Shown piece after piece: positions 42,445 to 52,165 of a stretch of 64,000 nucleotides of DNA. This DNA is from Serratia ficaria. Lineage in GTDB: Bacteria; Pseudomonadota; Gammaproteobacteria; Enterobacterales; Enterobacteriaceae. Position numbers and translations under genes: made by a program. Position 1 is the first letter of the stretch. The number at the start of each line of letters is the position of its first letter. The notes beneath the pieces were generated by a model. It was not told the DNA's origin and searched no databases. It was given only the letters and a program-made list of their open reading frames with translations. The stretch covers positions 1,736,001 to 1,800,000 of the forward strand of contig NZ_LT906479.1 of NCBI RefSeq assembly GCF_900187015.1, written 5' to 3'.

Positions 42445-42523
42445 AAAAAACCCGATAATCTTGAACCTAAAAGGCGGGATTATCGGGCTCCACAAATTGG
42501 GGACATCAAAGAAAAGCAGTGGC
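42445..42523 (-). ncRNA. rybB: RybB, sigma-E-dependent Hfq-binding sRNA
   Basis: Read on the minus strand, the 5' end GCCACTGCTTTTCTTTGATG is the RybB seed that represses outer-membrane porin mRNAs. The middle (TCCCCAATTTGTGGAG) is nearly identical to E. coli RybB. The 3' part is a terminator hairpin (CCCGATAATC / GATTATCGGG) with six U. The length of 79 nt equals the E. coli RNA. It lies next to ybjL, as in E. coli. Confidence 0.94.
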
Positions 42524-42529
42524 ACTAAT

Positions 42530-42556
42530 TCAGACTGCCCCCGACAACGAAAGTTC
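42530..42556 (-). promoter_or_regulatory. Sigma-E promoter of rybB
   Basis: On the minus strand GAACTT (-35, 42551-42556) and TCTGA (-10, 42530-42534) are 16 nt apart, with the RNA start 7 nt downstream. This fits the RpoE consensus and the known control of rybB. Confidence 0.85.
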
Positions 42557-42616
42557 TCGGCGGCGACAAAAAAATCAAAATATTTTTAGCGCCAAATCAT
42601 CGCCGCTGCTTATCGG

Positions 42617-44305
42617 TTATCCCGCTATCCCCGGCCACAGCACCACGATCAGCGAACCCGCGAGGGTTAACAATACGTTAGCGATGGCATAGGTGCCGGC
42701 GTAGCCCAGCGCCGGGATGTTGCTGCGCGCGGTGTCGCTGATGATCTCCATCGCCGGCGCGCAGGTGCGGGCGCCCATGATGGCGCCGAACAGCAGGGCG
42801 CGGTTCATGCGCAGCACGTAGGCGCCGAACAGGAAACAGATGATCACCGGCACCAGGCTGACGATCAGCCCGGCGATCAGCATCTGGCCGCCGACCGCAC
42901 CCAGGCTGTGGCCGATGCCGGCGCCGGCGCTCAGGCCTACCCCGGCCATAAACACCATCAGGCCGAATTCTTTCACCATGTTCAGCGCGCCCTGCGGGAT
43001 ATAGCCGAAGGTCGGGTGGTTGGCGCGCAGGAAGCCGAGCATGATGCCGGCCATCAGCAGGCCGGCGGCGTTGCCGATGCCGAACGAAAAGTTGCTGAAC
43101 TGAATGGTGATCTGGCCAATCAGCAGGCCGATGATGAAGAAGGCGCAGAACGCCAGCAGGTCGGTGACCTGGCTGTGGATCGAGATAAAGCCGATCTTCT
43201 CCGCCACGCTCTTCACTCGGCGCGCGTCGCCGCTCACCTGCAGCACGTCGCCCTTGTTGAGCACGATGCTGTCGTCGATGGGCATTTCAATCTGGCTGCG
43301 GATCACCCGGTTGAGGAAGCAGCCGTGGTCGGTCAGCTTCAGCTGGCTCAGGCGTTTGTTCACCGCGTTGCTGTTCTTTACCACGATCTCTTCGGTGACG
43401 ATGCGCATGTCGAGCAGGTCGCGGTCGAACACTTCCTTGCCGTTGCGGAAGCTCGGATCCAGGCGGGCATGGGCATCCGGGTAGCCGACCAGCGAGATCT
43501 CGTCGCCCACCTGCAGCACCGCGTCGCCGTCGGGGTTGGCCAGAATGCCGTTGCGGCGGATGCGTTCAATGTAGCAGCCGGTCTGGCGATAGATACCCAG
43601 CTCGCGCAGGTTCTTGCCGTCGGCCCAGGCCACCAGCTCCGGGCCGACGCGATAGGCGCGGATCACCGGCAGGTATACCTTGCGCTGGCTGTCGGTGTCC
43701 AGGCCTCGTTCGCGGGCGATTTGCTGGGCGGAGGTCGACAGGTCCTGGTGCTGCAGCTTCGGCAGATAGCGCGCGCCGAAGATCAGGCTGACCAGGCCAA
43801 TCAGATAGGTGAGGGCGTAACCGAGGCTCAGATGGTCCTGGGCCGCCAGCAGCGCCGGGCCGTTGACGATGGTATTGCGCAGCGTATCGCCGGCGCCCAC
43901 CAATACCGGGGTCGAGGTCATCGAACCGGCCAGCATGCCGGCGGTCAGGCCGATGTCCCAGTGGAACAGTTTGCCGAGGCCGATGGCGATCACCATCGCC
44001 GAGCCGACCATCACCAGCGCCAGCATCAAATAATTTTTGCCGTCGCGGAAGAAAATAGAGAAAAAGTTAGGGCCGGCTTCCACCCCTACGCAGAAAATAA
44101 ACAGCATAAAGCCGAGATTCAGCGCTTCGGTGTTAATGGCGAAGTGTTGCTGGCCGAGCAGCAGCGAAACCACCAAAACGCCAATGGAATTACCGAGTTG
44201 AACGGAACCCAGACGGACCTTACCGAGGCACAGCCCCAGTGCGAGTACCACGAACAGTAACAGAATGTAGTTACCGTTTAACAAACTAGCGACGTTTATG
44301 TTCAC
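42617..44305 (-). CDS. ybjL: Putative transporter YbjL (aspartate:alanine exchanger family)
   Basis: 562 residues: an N-terminal half and a C-terminal half of membrane helices (AspT/YidE-YbjL duplication) separated by two cytosolic TrkA-C (RCK_C) domains at about residues 200-375. The membrane signature [20 protein letters not shown] and its counterpart [16 protein letters not shown] are visible. Length and sequence match E. coli YbjL; the substrate is unknown. Confidence 0.93.
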   Translation of the reverse strand: MNINVASLLNGNYILLLFVVLALGLCLGKVRLGSVQLGNSIGVLVVSLLLGQQHFAINTEALNLGFMLFIFCVGVEAGPNFFSIFFRDGKNYLMLALVMVGSAMVIAIGLGKLFHWDIGLTAGMLAGSMTSTPVLVGAGDTLRNTIVNGPALLAAQDHLSLGYALTYLIGLVSLIFGARYLPKLQHQDLSTSAQQIARERGLDTDSQRKVYLPVIRAYRVGPELVAWADGKNLRELGIYRQTGCYIERIRRNGILANPDGDAVLQVGDEISLVGYPDAHARLDPSFRNGKEVFDRDLLDMRIVTEEIVVKNSNAVNKRLSQLKLTDHGCFLNRVIRSQIEMPIDDSIVLNKGDVLQVSGDARRVKSVAEKIGFISIHSQVTDLLAFCAFFIIGLLIGQITIQFSNFSFGIGNAAGLLMAGIMLGFLRANHPTFGYIPQGALNMVKEFGLMVFMAGVGLSAGAGIGHSLGAVGGQMLIAGLIVSLVPVIICFLFGAYVLRMNRALLFGAIMGARTCAPAMEIISDTARSNIPALGYAGTYAIANVLLTLAGSLIVVLWPGIAG

Positions 44306-44621
44306 GGAGGATAACTTATTGTTTACCAGTAAGTGCTTGATTTGGATAACTATAAGATATAAATTCAGCCATAAAATGACTTCATAAATAACTCACCAGC
44401 GGAAGGCGATTCGAACCATCGATCGGCGGCGTTTATTCTAGTCGCTCTGACGCGTGACAGCCAGCATATAAAGCTGATTTCCTGCGCCGTCGGCCGCATT
44501 TAACTCTCTTTTGACCAAGGAAAAAGTTCAGTTCAGCGTTGCCGGTGGACGGCGAGGCGTCACTCATGGTGACAAGGCTGATTTCTATTGATGTGGTGAT
44601 TTGGCAAGGGGGAGATTTCGC
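44306..44621. other. Intergenic region between divergent ybjL and ybjM
   Basis: About 316 bases with no gene I can support. It holds the two divergent promoters. A 10-base GATTCGAACC at 44408-44417 looks like a tRNA T-loop on the minus strand, but no tRNA can be folded around it. Confidence 0.5.
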
Positions 44622-45011
44622 ATGGCGGGTTATCGATATTGGCTGGGCATTTCAAGCTGTTTTCTGCTGTTCAGCCTGGTGTTCCTCGGCCAGCAGAGCG
44701 GCATGTTCGGCAGCACCGATCATGAGCATCACGGCGATCCCGGGCTGCTGCTGTTCGTCATTCCCGGCGCCATCGCCAGCTACCTGTCTAGCCGCAAACG
44801 CCTGCTGTGCCCGCTGCTGGGCGCGCTGTACGCGCTGCCGCTGTGCCTGGTGATCCGTCATTTCTGGCTGACGCCGTCCTCTTCGTTCTGGCAGGAACTG
44901 GCCTACGCCACCAGCGCGGTGTTCTGGTGCGTATTCGGCGCGATGCTGATGCTGTGCGCCCACGCGTTGCTGCAGGCGCTGCAGCAGCTGCACCGCGGCG
45001 AGCGGCCATAA
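44622..45011 (+). CDS. ybjM: Inner membrane protein YbjM
   Basis: 129 residues with about four membrane segments (near 8-24, 42-52, 60-75 and 95-115). The ATG at 44622 follows GGGGGAGA. Length and position between ybjL and grxA match E. coli YbjM (125 residues). Function unknown. Confidence 0.82.
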   Translation: MAGYRYWLGISSCFLLFSLVFLGQQSGMFGSTDHEHHGDPGLLLFVIPGAIASYLSSRKRLLCPLLGALYALPLCLVIRHFWLTPSSSFWQELAYATSAVFWCVFGAMLMLCAHALLQALQQLHRGERP

Positions 45012-45035
45012 AAAAAGGCGCCCTAAGCGCCTGTT
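45010..45035. terminator. Terminator between convergent ybjM and grxA
   Basis: AGGCGC / GCGCCT stem with a run of seven A on the left, giving a U-tract for grxA on the minus strand; it overlaps the ybjM stop. Confidence 0.8.
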
Positions 45036-45053
45036 TGTCGTTCAGCCTGCGGC

Positions 45054-45317
45054 TTACTGGAACAGATTCAGATTTTCTTTGGCGTAGGCTTCGAAATCAG
45101 TGCAGCCGCCAATGTGTTTCTCATCCAGGAAGATCTGCGGCACGGTTTCCACCGGCTTGCCGACGGTTTTTTCCAGGTCGGCCTTGGTGATGCCTTCGGC
45201 GTGGATATCCACATAGCGGAAGTTGAAATCGTCGCGCTCTGCAGTCAATTTTTCCGCCAACTCTTTAGCACGGACACAATAAGGACAACCCGGACGCCCG
45301 AAGATTACTGCAAACAT
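45054..45317 (-). CDS. grxA: Glutaredoxin 1
   Basis: 87-residue dithiol glutaredoxin, reduces ribonucleotide reductase and other disulfides with glutathione in the cytosol. The active site CPYC is at residues 11-14, and the glutathione-binding TVPQIFLDEKHIGG segment is present. Same length class as E. coli Grx1 (85). Position beside ybjM and ybjC is conserved. Confidence 0.96.
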   Translation of the reverse strand: MFAVIFGRPGCPYCVRAKELAEKLTAERDDFNFRYVDIHAEGITKADLEKTVGKPVETVPQIFLDEKHIGGCTDFEAYAKENLNLFQ

Positions 45318-45559
45318 GCAACGCTCCTTAATTTGATATTCGATGAATTACTCGCAATTGCAACGACATTCTGTCAGCCCCAAAAGACCCGAACCTGCCC
45401 ATCGCCTGCGTTAATGCCGTTTACTATGCCCGTTGAGCTGATGAAAAAAAAGCAGGAATTACCTGTTAATCTGATTCATATAACCAATTAGCCTGCTGGG
45501 GCTGTCGTGGCCGGCGGGAATTCACTACACTGGGGGCAGAGCCTCTGGAGAAGAAAAAT

Positions 45560-45874
45560 ATGCGTTCATTCGGTGACTTACCGCGCACGGTACTGGTGTT
45601 GGAAGGGCTGGGCATGGTGCTGCTGGTGCTGGCCTATCTCAGCATTCACGGCCACCTGCAGCTGCCGGGCTGGCTGGCGTCGCAGCAGGCGGCGGTCGGC
45701 ATGATCTTCCTCGGCGTGGCGATGATGGTGCCGGCGGCGGCGTTTCTGGTGTGGCGCGTGGTGCAGGGGTTTGGCCCGCTGATGCGCGGCGGCCTGCCGC
45801 CGGAGCACGATCGCCATAAGCCGCAGGACGGCGACAAATCGAACCATCATCGGGACCGCGATCCGCGCGCCTGA
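45560..45874 (+). CDS. ybjC: Membrane protein YbjC (DUF1418)
   Basis: 104 residues with two membrane helices (about 12-28 and 45-67) and a charged C-terminal tail rich in His/Asp/Arg. The N-terminus (MRSFGDLPRTVLVLEGLGMV) and FLGVAMMVPAA correspond to E. coli YbjC. In E. coli nfsA follows; here rimK follows directly. Confidence 0.85.
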   Translation: MRSFGDLPRTVLVLEGLGMVLLVLAYLSIHGHLQLPGWLASQQAAVGMIFLGVAMMVPAAAFLVWRVVQGFGPLMRGGLPPEHDRHKPQDGDKSNHHRDRDPRA

Positions 45875-45929
45875 GCGCCGCGGCCGTTAACCCGCCTGCC
45901 CGGCAGGCGTCGGCTTTTTGGGGTGACGA

Positions 45930-46832
45930 GTGAAAATTGCCATTCTTTCGCGCGACGGAACGCTGTACTCATGCAAGCGGCTGCGGGAAGCGGCGGAGGA
46001 TCGCGGGCACAGCATCGATGTCATCGATCCGCTTTCCTGCTATATGAACATCAACCCGGCGGCGCCGACCATCCACTATCGCGGCCGCCAGCTGGACCGT
46101 TACGACGCGGTGATCCCGCGCATCGGCTCCGCCATCACCTTTTACGGCACCGCGGTGCTGCGTCAGTTCGAGCTGCTCGGCAGCTATCCGCTGAACGAAT
46201 CGGTCTCCATCACCCGGGCGCGCGACAAGCTGCGTTCGCTGCAGCTGCTGGCGCGGCAGGGCATCGATCTGCCGATCACCGGCTTCGCCCATTCGCCGGA
46301 CGACACCGGCGACCTGATTGAGCTGGTCGGCGGTGCGCCGCTGGTGGTCAAGCTGGTGGAGGGCACCCAGGGCATCGGCGTGGTGCTGGCGGAAACCCGC
46401 CAGGCGGCGGAGAGCGTGATCGACGCCTTTCGCGGCCTGAACGCGCACATTCTGGTGCAGGAATACATCCGCGAGGCGCAGGGCAGCGACGTGCGCTGCC
46501 TGGTGGTGGGCGGCCGGGTGGTGGCGGCCATCGAGCGCCAGGCCAAGGCCGGGGAGTTTCGTTCCAACCTGCACCGCGGCGGCACCGCCCGCAAGGTGAG
46601 CATCACCGCCCGGGAGCGGGCGATCGCGGCGAAAGCGGCCGCCACGCTGGGGCTGGACATCGCCGGGGTCGACATCCTGCGCGCGGCGCGCGGCCCGCTG
46701 GTGATGGAGGTCAACGCCTCGCCGGGGCTGGAGGGGGTGGAAACCACTACCGGGCTGGATATCGCCGGCATGATGATCGAATACATCGAGCAGCGGGCGC
46801 GGCCGGGATTCAGGTTGAAGTCGGGCGGATAA
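45930..46832 (+). CDS. rimK: Ribosomal protein S6 glutamate ligase (ATP-grasp)
   Basis: Adds glutamate residues to the C-terminus of ribosomal protein S6. 300 residues with the ATP-grasp fold: the [12 protein letters not shown] glycine-rich loop, the [20 protein letters not shown] region and the metal-binding [12 protein letters not shown] near the C-terminus. Start GTG/ATG choice: translation from GTG at 45930 gives the E. coli N-terminus [18 protein letters not shown]. Confidence 0.95.
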   Translation: MKIAILSRDGTLYSCKRLREAAEDRGHSIDVIDPLSCYMNINPAAPTIHYRGRQLDRYDAVIPRIGSAITFYGTAVLRQFELLGSYPLNESVSITRARDKLRSLQLLARQGIDLPITGFAHSPDDTGDLIELVGGAPLVVKLVEGTQGIGVVLAETRQAAESVIDAFRGLNAHILVQEYIREAQGSDVRCLVVGGRVVAAIERQAKAGEFRSNLHRGGTARKVSITARERAIAAKAAATLGLDIAGVDILRAARGPLVMEVNASPGLEGVETTTGLDIAGMMIEYIEQRARPGFRLKSGG

Positions 46833-46968
46833 GCCGCCCGGCGGCGCGACTTTTTCTCGCCGATAATTATCCTTTTAGTGAATTAAGCCGTATTGATCGT
46901 GGCGCATCGGGTGAATATTCCGTAAGCTATGCGCCTTTTCGCGTTTTGAATATTGTGAGGCTGGTTAT

Positions 46969-47448
46969 ATGGATTCACTCATTGTCCCTGATTTGGCGCT
47001 GTTGCGGCGCTGGCTGGATCAATCGGGCATTTCTTTCTTTGAGTGCGATTCTTGTCAGGCGCTGCACCTGCCGCACATGCAAAATTTCGACGGCGTGTTC
47101 GACGCCAAGATTGACCTGGTGGACAACGTGATCCTGTTCTCGGCGCTGGCCGAGGTGAAACCGACCGCGCTGATCCCGCTGGTGGCCGATCTGAGCCAGA
47201 TCAACGCCAGCTCGCTGACCATCAAGGCGTTTGTCGACATTCAGGACGACAACCTGCCGAAGCTGATCGTCTGCCAGTCGCTGAGCATCGCCGTTGGCGT
47301 GACGCTGGAGCAGTTCGTTCACTTCATGCAGCAGGGCGAAGAGCAGATCTCGATGGTGATCCTCGAGGCGCGGGCGAACGATCTGCTGTTTATGGGTGAC
47401 GAAGAAGAGAACCCCGCTGGCGCCGAGCGTCAGCCAATGCTGCACTGA
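46969..47448 (+). CDS. ybjN: YbjN domain-containing protein
   Basis: 159 residues, cytosolic, T3SS-chaperone-like fold in the family. The N-terminus MDSLIVPDLALLRRWLDQ and the acidic C-terminus (GDEEENPAG) match E. coli YbjN, a multicopy modulator of motility and stress phenotypes of unknown mechanism. Conserved position between rimK and potF. Confidence 0.92.
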   Translation: MDSLIVPDLALLRRWLDQSGISFFECDSCQALHLPHMQNFDGVFDAKIDLVDNVILFSALAEVKPTALIPLVADLSQINASSLTIKAFVDIQDDNLPKLIVCQSLSIAVGVTLEQFVHFMQQGEEQISMVILEARANDLLFMGDEEENPAGAERQPMLH

Positions 47449-47855
47449 TCCCCGCTGTACATGATGCATGCCGCTGCGCCGGCGGCATGCCGCCGTTATT
47501 CCCCTCCGCAATAATATATTCTGCACTTTGCCCTCTGTTGCCAGATATTTCTCGTCTTTTGCGCCGTTAATGGCGTATCACATAGAGAAAAACTGCATAA
47601 AAAATCGATAAAAGGCGTTTTTTACCCTGGAGGCTGGCGGGTTTCGGCCGCAGCGGTTATGCTGCTGATTCTGCTAAGGGCTTGCGATTCCCCTTGTGAC
47701 CACGCGGGCTGGGCAGCTGAAAAAGGCGTATGCAATCAACTGCATAGCCATTCAATCCGCGGTTGCAACGATTGCGCTCAATCAGGAAAGGTTTTGTATC
47801 ATTTCGGATACAAGTTCAATTCTATGATTCACCCCTGTTTTGGAGGAAGTTACGG
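47449..47855. other. Intergenic region upstream of potFGHI
   Basis: About 407 bases. It contains a GC-rich inverted stretch around GCCGGCGGCATGCCGCC (47470-47495), which may end ybjN, and the presumed potF promoter and leader. An 82-codon open frame at 47659 is not supported. No operator can be named with confidence. Confidence 0.5.
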
Positions 47856-48965
47856 ATGGTCACCCAACGTAAAAAGTGGTTATCGGGTGTTGTTGCCGGC
47901 CTGCTGATGGCCGCGTCCGTCACAGCGTCAGCCGAGGAAAAAACGCTGCACGTCTATAACTGGTCCGACTATATCGCGCCGGACACCTTAGCCAAATTCC
48001 AGAAAGAAACCGGCATTAAAGTGGTGTACGACGTCTTTGACTCCAACGAAGTGCTGGAAGGCAAACTGATGGCGGGCAGTACCGGTTATGATCTGGTGGT
48101 GCCTTCATCCAACTTCCTCGAGCGCCAGTCCAGGGCGGGCATCTTCGAACCGCTCGACAAGAGCAAAATGCCGAACTACAAAAACCTCGATCCGGAAATG
48201 CTGCAGCTGGTGGCGCACAACGACAAGGACAACAAGTACGGCATCCCTTACCTGATGGTGACCACCGGCATCGGCTACAACGTCGACAAGGTGAAGGCGG
48301 CGCTGGGCAAAGACGCGCCGGTCGACAGCTGGGATCTGATCCTCAAGCCGGAAAATCTCGAAAAGCTGAAGAGCTGCGGCGTTTCGTTCCTCGACGCGCC
48401 CAGCGAGGTTTACGCCACCGTGCTGCATTATCTCGGCAAAGATCCCAACAGCACCAACGCGGCGGATTACACCGGCGCGGCCAACGATCTGCTGCTGAAG
48501 CTGCGGCCGAACATCCGTTACTTCCATTCTTCCCAGTACATCAACGATCTGGCGAACGGCGACATCTGCGTGGCGATCGGCTGGTCCGGCGACGTGATGC
48601 AGGCGGCCAACCGCGCCAAAGAGGCGAAGAACGGCGTGAACGTGGCCTATGCGATCCCGAAAGAAGGGGCGTTGACCTACTTTGACATGTTCGCCATGCC
48701 GGCGGACGCCAAAAACAAAGACGCCGCTTACCAGTTCCTGAACTTCCTGATGAAGCCGGACGTGATGGCGGGCATCAGCAACTACGTGTATTACGCCAAC
48801 GCGGTGAAGGATTCTACGCCGCTGGTGAATGCCGAAGTGCGCAACAACCCGAACGTCTATCCGCCGGCCGATCTGCGCGCCAAGCTGTTCACGCTCAACG
48901 TGCAGTCGCCGAAGCTGGACCGTGTGATTACCCGCGCCTGGACTAAAGTTAAAAGCGGAAGGTAA
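47856..48965 (+). CDS. potF: Putrescine ABC transporter, periplasmic binding protein
   Basis: 369 residues with a signal peptide (cleavage near VTASAEE) and a type II periplasmic binding fold. The ligand-site stretches VYNWSDYIAPD, FDSNEVLEGKLMAG and CVAIGWSGDVMQA match E. coli PotF. The ATG at 47856 has GGAGGA upstream. First gene of potFGHI. Confidence 0.96.
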   Translation: MVTQRKKWLSGVVAGLLMAASVTASAEEKTLHVYNWSDYIAPDTLAKFQKETGIKVVYDVFDSNEVLEGKLMAGSTGYDLVVPSSNFLERQSRAGIFEPLDKSKMPNYKNLDPEMLQLVAHNDKDNKYGIPYLMVTTGIGYNVDKVKAALGKDAPVDSWDLILKPENLEKLKSCGVSFLDAPSEVYATVLHYLGKDPNSTNAADYTGAANDLLLKLRPNIRYFHSSQYINDLANGDICVAIGWSGDVMQAANRAKEAKNGVNVAYAIPKEGALTYFDMFAMPADAKNKDAAYQFLNFLMKPDVMAGISNYVYYANAVKDSTPLVNAEVRNNPNVYPPADLRAKLFTLNVQSPKLDRVITRAWTKVKSGR

Positions 48966-49105
48966 TGCGCAGGGGCCCGGCGCGCCGGGCCCGCTTATCG
49001 CTGTCGATTTGACCGGCAGGCGGGCGCTCCCCGCCTGCATTGCCATTTTGGGCCATGGCAATCGCCGTGGTTTTTTGTACTGCTTTACGCCGGAGAGCAC
49101 CCCGA

Positions 49106-50239
49106 TTGAACGACGCCATCCCTCGTCCTCAAGCCAAGTCGCAGAAGGTTTTCACCCCTCTGCTGGAAATCCGTAACCTCACTAAAACCTTCGATGGCCA
49201 GAACGCGGTCGAAGACGTCAGCCTGACGATTTACAAGGGCGAGATCTTCGCGCTGCTGGGGCCGTCCGGCTGCGGCAAGTCGACGCTGTTGCGCATGCTG
49301 GCCGGCTTCGAACAGCCGACGGAGGGCCAGATCGTGCTCGACGGGCAGGACATGTCGCATGTGCCGCCCTATCAGCGGCCGATCAACATGATGTTCCAGT
49401 CCTACGCGCTGTTCCCGCACATGACGGTGGAGCAAAACATCGCCTTCGGACTGAAGCAGGACAAAATGCCGCGGGCGGAAATCGCCGCCCGGGTGGCCGA
49501 AATGCTGGCGCTGGTGCACATGCAGGAGTACGCCAAACGCAAGCCGCACCAGCTGTCCGGCGGCCAGCGGCAGCGGGTGGCGCTGGCGCGCAGCCTGGCC
49601 AAGCGGCCCAAGCTGCTGCTGCTGGACGAACCGATGGGCGCGTTGGATAAAAAGCTGCGCGACCGCATGCAGCTGGAGGTCACCGACATTCTGGAGCGCG
49701 TCGGCGTGACCTGCGTGATGGTGACCCACGATCAGGAAGAGGCGATGACCATGGCGGGGCGTATCGCCATCATGAACCGCGGCAAGTTCGTGCAGATCGG
49801 TGAGCCGGAAGAGATCTACGAACACCCGAACAGCCGCTTCAGCGCCGAGTTCATCGGCTCGGTCAACGTGTTTGACTGCGTGCTGCAGGCGCGCCACGAC
49901 GATGCGCTGATCCTGCAAAGCCCTGGCCTGCGCCATGCGATCAAGGTCGATCCCGACGCCTCGGTGGTGGACGGCGTGCCGATCCAGGTGGCGCTGCGGC
50001 CGGAAAAAATCATGTTGTGTGAGGATGTGCCGGCGGACGGCTGCAACTTCGCGGTGGGCGAGGTGGCGCATATCGCCTACCTGGGCGACCTGTCCATCTA
50101 CCACGTGAAGCTGCACAGCGGGCAGATCATCAGCGCCCAGCTGCAAAACGGCCATCGTTTCCGCAAGGGCATGCCGACCTGGGGCGACGAAGTGCGTCTG
50201 TGCTGGGAAACCGACAGCTGCGTTGTGTTGACGGTGTAG
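49106..50239 (+). CDS. potG: Putrescine ABC transporter, ATP-binding subunit
   Basis: 377 residues. Walker A GPSGCGKST, signature LSGGQRQRVALARSLA, Walker B LLLLDEPMGALD, followed by a TOBE/regulatory domain. The start is a TTG at 49106 (LNDAIPRPQAK aligns with E. coli MNDAIPRPQAK, also 377 residues), with CGGAG upstream; in-frame codons before it are not conserved. Confidence 0.95.
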   Translation: MNDAIPRPQAKSQKVFTPLLEIRNLTKTFDGQNAVEDVSLTIYKGEIFALLGPSGCGKSTLLRMLAGFEQPTEGQIVLDGQDMSHVPPYQRPINMMFQSYALFPHMTVEQNIAFGLKQDKMPRAEIAARVAEMLALVHMQEYAKRKPHQLSGGQRQRVALARSLAKRPKLLLLDEPMGALDKKLRDRMQLEVTDILERVGVTCVMVTHDQEEAMTMAGRIAIMNRGKFVQIGEPEEIYEHPNSRFSAEFIGSVNVFDCVLQARHDDALILQSPGLRHAIKVDPDASVVDGVPIQVALRPEKIMLCEDVPADGCNFAVGEVAHIAYLGDLSIYHVKLHSGQIISAQLQNGHRFRKGMPTWGDEVRLCWETDSCVVLTV

Positions 50240-50263
50240 TTGAGAGGCTGAGGAGCAACCCGA

Positions 50264-51220
50264 ATGACAATGCTTTCCGAACGCACGCCGCCGGCCAAAA
50301 CGCCCGGCGCGCTCAAGGCGCTGTTCCATCGCCTGCAGATGGCCCACGGCCGCAAGCTGGTGATCGCGCTGCCCTACCTGTGGCTGATGCTGCTGTTTAT
50401 GCTGCCGTTCCTGATCGTGTTCAAGATCAGCCTGGCGGAGCTGGCGCTGGCGGTGCCGCCTTATACCGACCTGATGAGCTGGGCCGACGGCAAGTTGGAC
50501 ATCGCGCTCAACTTCGCCAACTACCTGCAGTTGACCGACGATCCGCTGTATATCGACGCTTACCTGCAGTCGCTGCGCGTGGCGGCGGTGTCGACGCTGT
50601 GCTGCCTGATCATCGGCTATCCGCTGGCCTGGGCGGTGGCGCACAGCAAGGCCTCGACCCGCAATATTCTGCTGCTGCTGGTGATCCTGCCGTCCTGGAC
50701 CTCGTTCCTGATCCGCGTGTACGCCTGGATGGGGATCCTGAAAAACAACGGCATCCTGAACAACTTTTTACTGTGGCTGGGGGTTATCGATCAGCCGCTG
50801 GTGATCCTGCATACCAACCTGGCGGTGTATATCGGCATCGTTTACTCCTACCTGCCGTTTATGGTGCTGCCGATTTACACCGCGCTGATCCGGTTGGATT
50901 ACTCGCTGGTGGAGGCGTCGCTGGATCTGGGCGCCCGGCCGCTGAAAACCTTCTTCAGCGTGATCGTGCCGCTGACGCGCGGCGGCATCATCGCCGGTTC
51001 GATGCTGGTGTTTATTCCGGCGGTGGGCGAATTCGTGATCCCGGAACTGCTGGGCGGGCCGGACAGCATCATGATCGGCCGCGTGCTGTGGCAGGAATTC
51101 TTTAACAACCGCGACTGGCCGGTGGCCTCGGCGGTCGCCACCATCATGCTGCTGTTGCTGATCGTGCCGATCCTGTGGTTCCACAAGCACCAGAACAAGG
51201 AAATGGGGGGGCAGGGATGA
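50264..51220 (+). CDS. potH: Putrescine ABC transporter, permease subunit PotH
   Basis: 318 residues, six membrane helices, with a C-terminal EAA loop (EASLDLGARPLKTFFSVIVP) that contacts PotG. The ATG at 50264 follows GAGGAG. Its stop overlaps the potI start by 4 nt. Confidence 0.95.
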   Translation: MTMLSERTPPAKTPGALKALFHRLQMAHGRKLVIALPYLWLMLLFMLPFLIVFKISLAELALAVPPYTDLMSWADGKLDIALNFANYLQLTDDPLYIDAYLQSLRVAAVSTLCCLIIGYPLAWAVAHSKASTRNILLLLVILPSWTSFLIRVYAWMGILKNNGILNNFLLWLGVIDQPLVILHTNLAVYIGIVYSYLPFMVLPIYTALIRLDYSLVEASLDLGARPLKTFFSVIVPLTRGGIIAGSMLVFIPAVGEFVIPELLGGPDSIMIGRVLWQEFFNNRDWPVASAVATIMLLLLIVPILWFHKHQNKEMGGQG

Positions 51221-52062
51221 ACAACTTGCCGGTAGTGCGCTCGCCGTGGCGCATCGCGATTCTGGTGATGGGCTTCACCTTCCTGTATGCGCCAATGCTG
51301 ATGCTGGTGATTTATTCGTTCAACAGCTCCAAGCTGGTGACGGTGTGGGCCGGCTGGTCCACCCGCTGGTATACCGAACTGTTCCACGATTCGGCGATGA
51401 TCGGTGCGGTTGGCCTCAGCCTGACCATCGCCGCCGCTTCGGCTACCGCCGCGGTGGTGCTCGGCGCCATTGCCGCCGTGGTGATGGTGCGTTTCGGCCG
51501 TTTCCGCGGCTCGACCGGCTTCGCCTTTATGCTGACCGCGCCGCTGGTCATGCCGGACGTCATTACCGGCCTGTCGCTGCTGCTGCTGTTCGTGGCGATG
51601 GGCCACGCCTTCGGCTGGCCGGCGGAGCGCGGCATGTTCACCATCTGGCTGGCGCACGTCACCTTCTGTACCGCTTACGTGGCGGTGGTGATCGCTTCGC
51701 GCCTGCGCGAAGTGGACCGCTCGATCGAAGAGGCGGCGATGGATCTGGGGGCGACGCCGCTGAAAGTGTTCTTTGTCATCACCTTGCCGATGATCGCGCC
51801 GGCGCTGATCTCCGGCTGGATGCTGGCGTTTACGCTGTCGCTGGACGACCTGGTGATCGCCAGCTTCGTCTCCGGCCCGGGGGCGACCACGCTGCCGATG
51901 CTGGTCTTCTCCAGCGTGCGCATGGGGGTGAACCCGGAAATCAACGCCCTGGCCAGTCTGATCCTGCTGGTGGTGGGCCTGCTCGGTCTGATCGCCTGGT
52001 GGTTTATGGCGCGCTCGGAAAAGCAACGATCGCGTGAATTACAAAGAGCCGCCCGTAGCTGA
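51217..52062 (+). CDS. potI: Putrescine ABC transporter, permease subunit PotI
   Basis: 281 residues, six membrane helices, EAA loop EEAAMDLGATPLKVFFVITLP. The ATG at 51217 overlaps the potH TGA (ATGA); the longer open frame upstream is potH sequence. Length equals E. coli PotI. Confidence 0.95.
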   Translation: MNNLPVVRSPWRIAILVMGFTFLYAPMLMLVIYSFNSSKLVTVWAGWSTRWYTELFHDSAMIGAVGLSLTIAAASATAAVVLGAIAAVVMVRFGRFRGSTGFAFMLTAPLVMPDVITGLSLLLLFVAMGHAFGWPAERGMFTIWLAHVTFCTAYVAVVIASRLREVDRSIEEAAMDLGATPLKVFFVITLPMIAPALISGWMLAFTLSLDDLVIASFVSGPGATTLPMLVFSSVRMGVNPEINALASLILLVVGLLGLIAWWFMARSEKQRSRELQRAARS

Positions 52063-52165
52063 TCGGCAACAAACCTGCTATTTTTGAAATCATTGGTATT
52101 GCAACTAGTTAGCTGATTTTATATGTGCCACCTGAATTGGTGGCGCTTTGTTGCGGAACACGGAT

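Noticed and set aside
42268..42528. 86-codon open frame overlapping ogr and rybB
   Set aside because: It overlaps the end of ogr in another frame, the ogr terminator, and the antisense of the rybB sRNA; no family resemblance.
44408..44417. GATTCGAACC resembling a tRNA T-loop on the minus strand
   Set aside because: The surrounding bases do not form T-, anticodon- and acceptor stems; a chance 10-mer.
47659..47907. 82-codon open frame before potF
   Set aside because: Overlaps the potF start and ribosome binding site in another frame, no homology visible.
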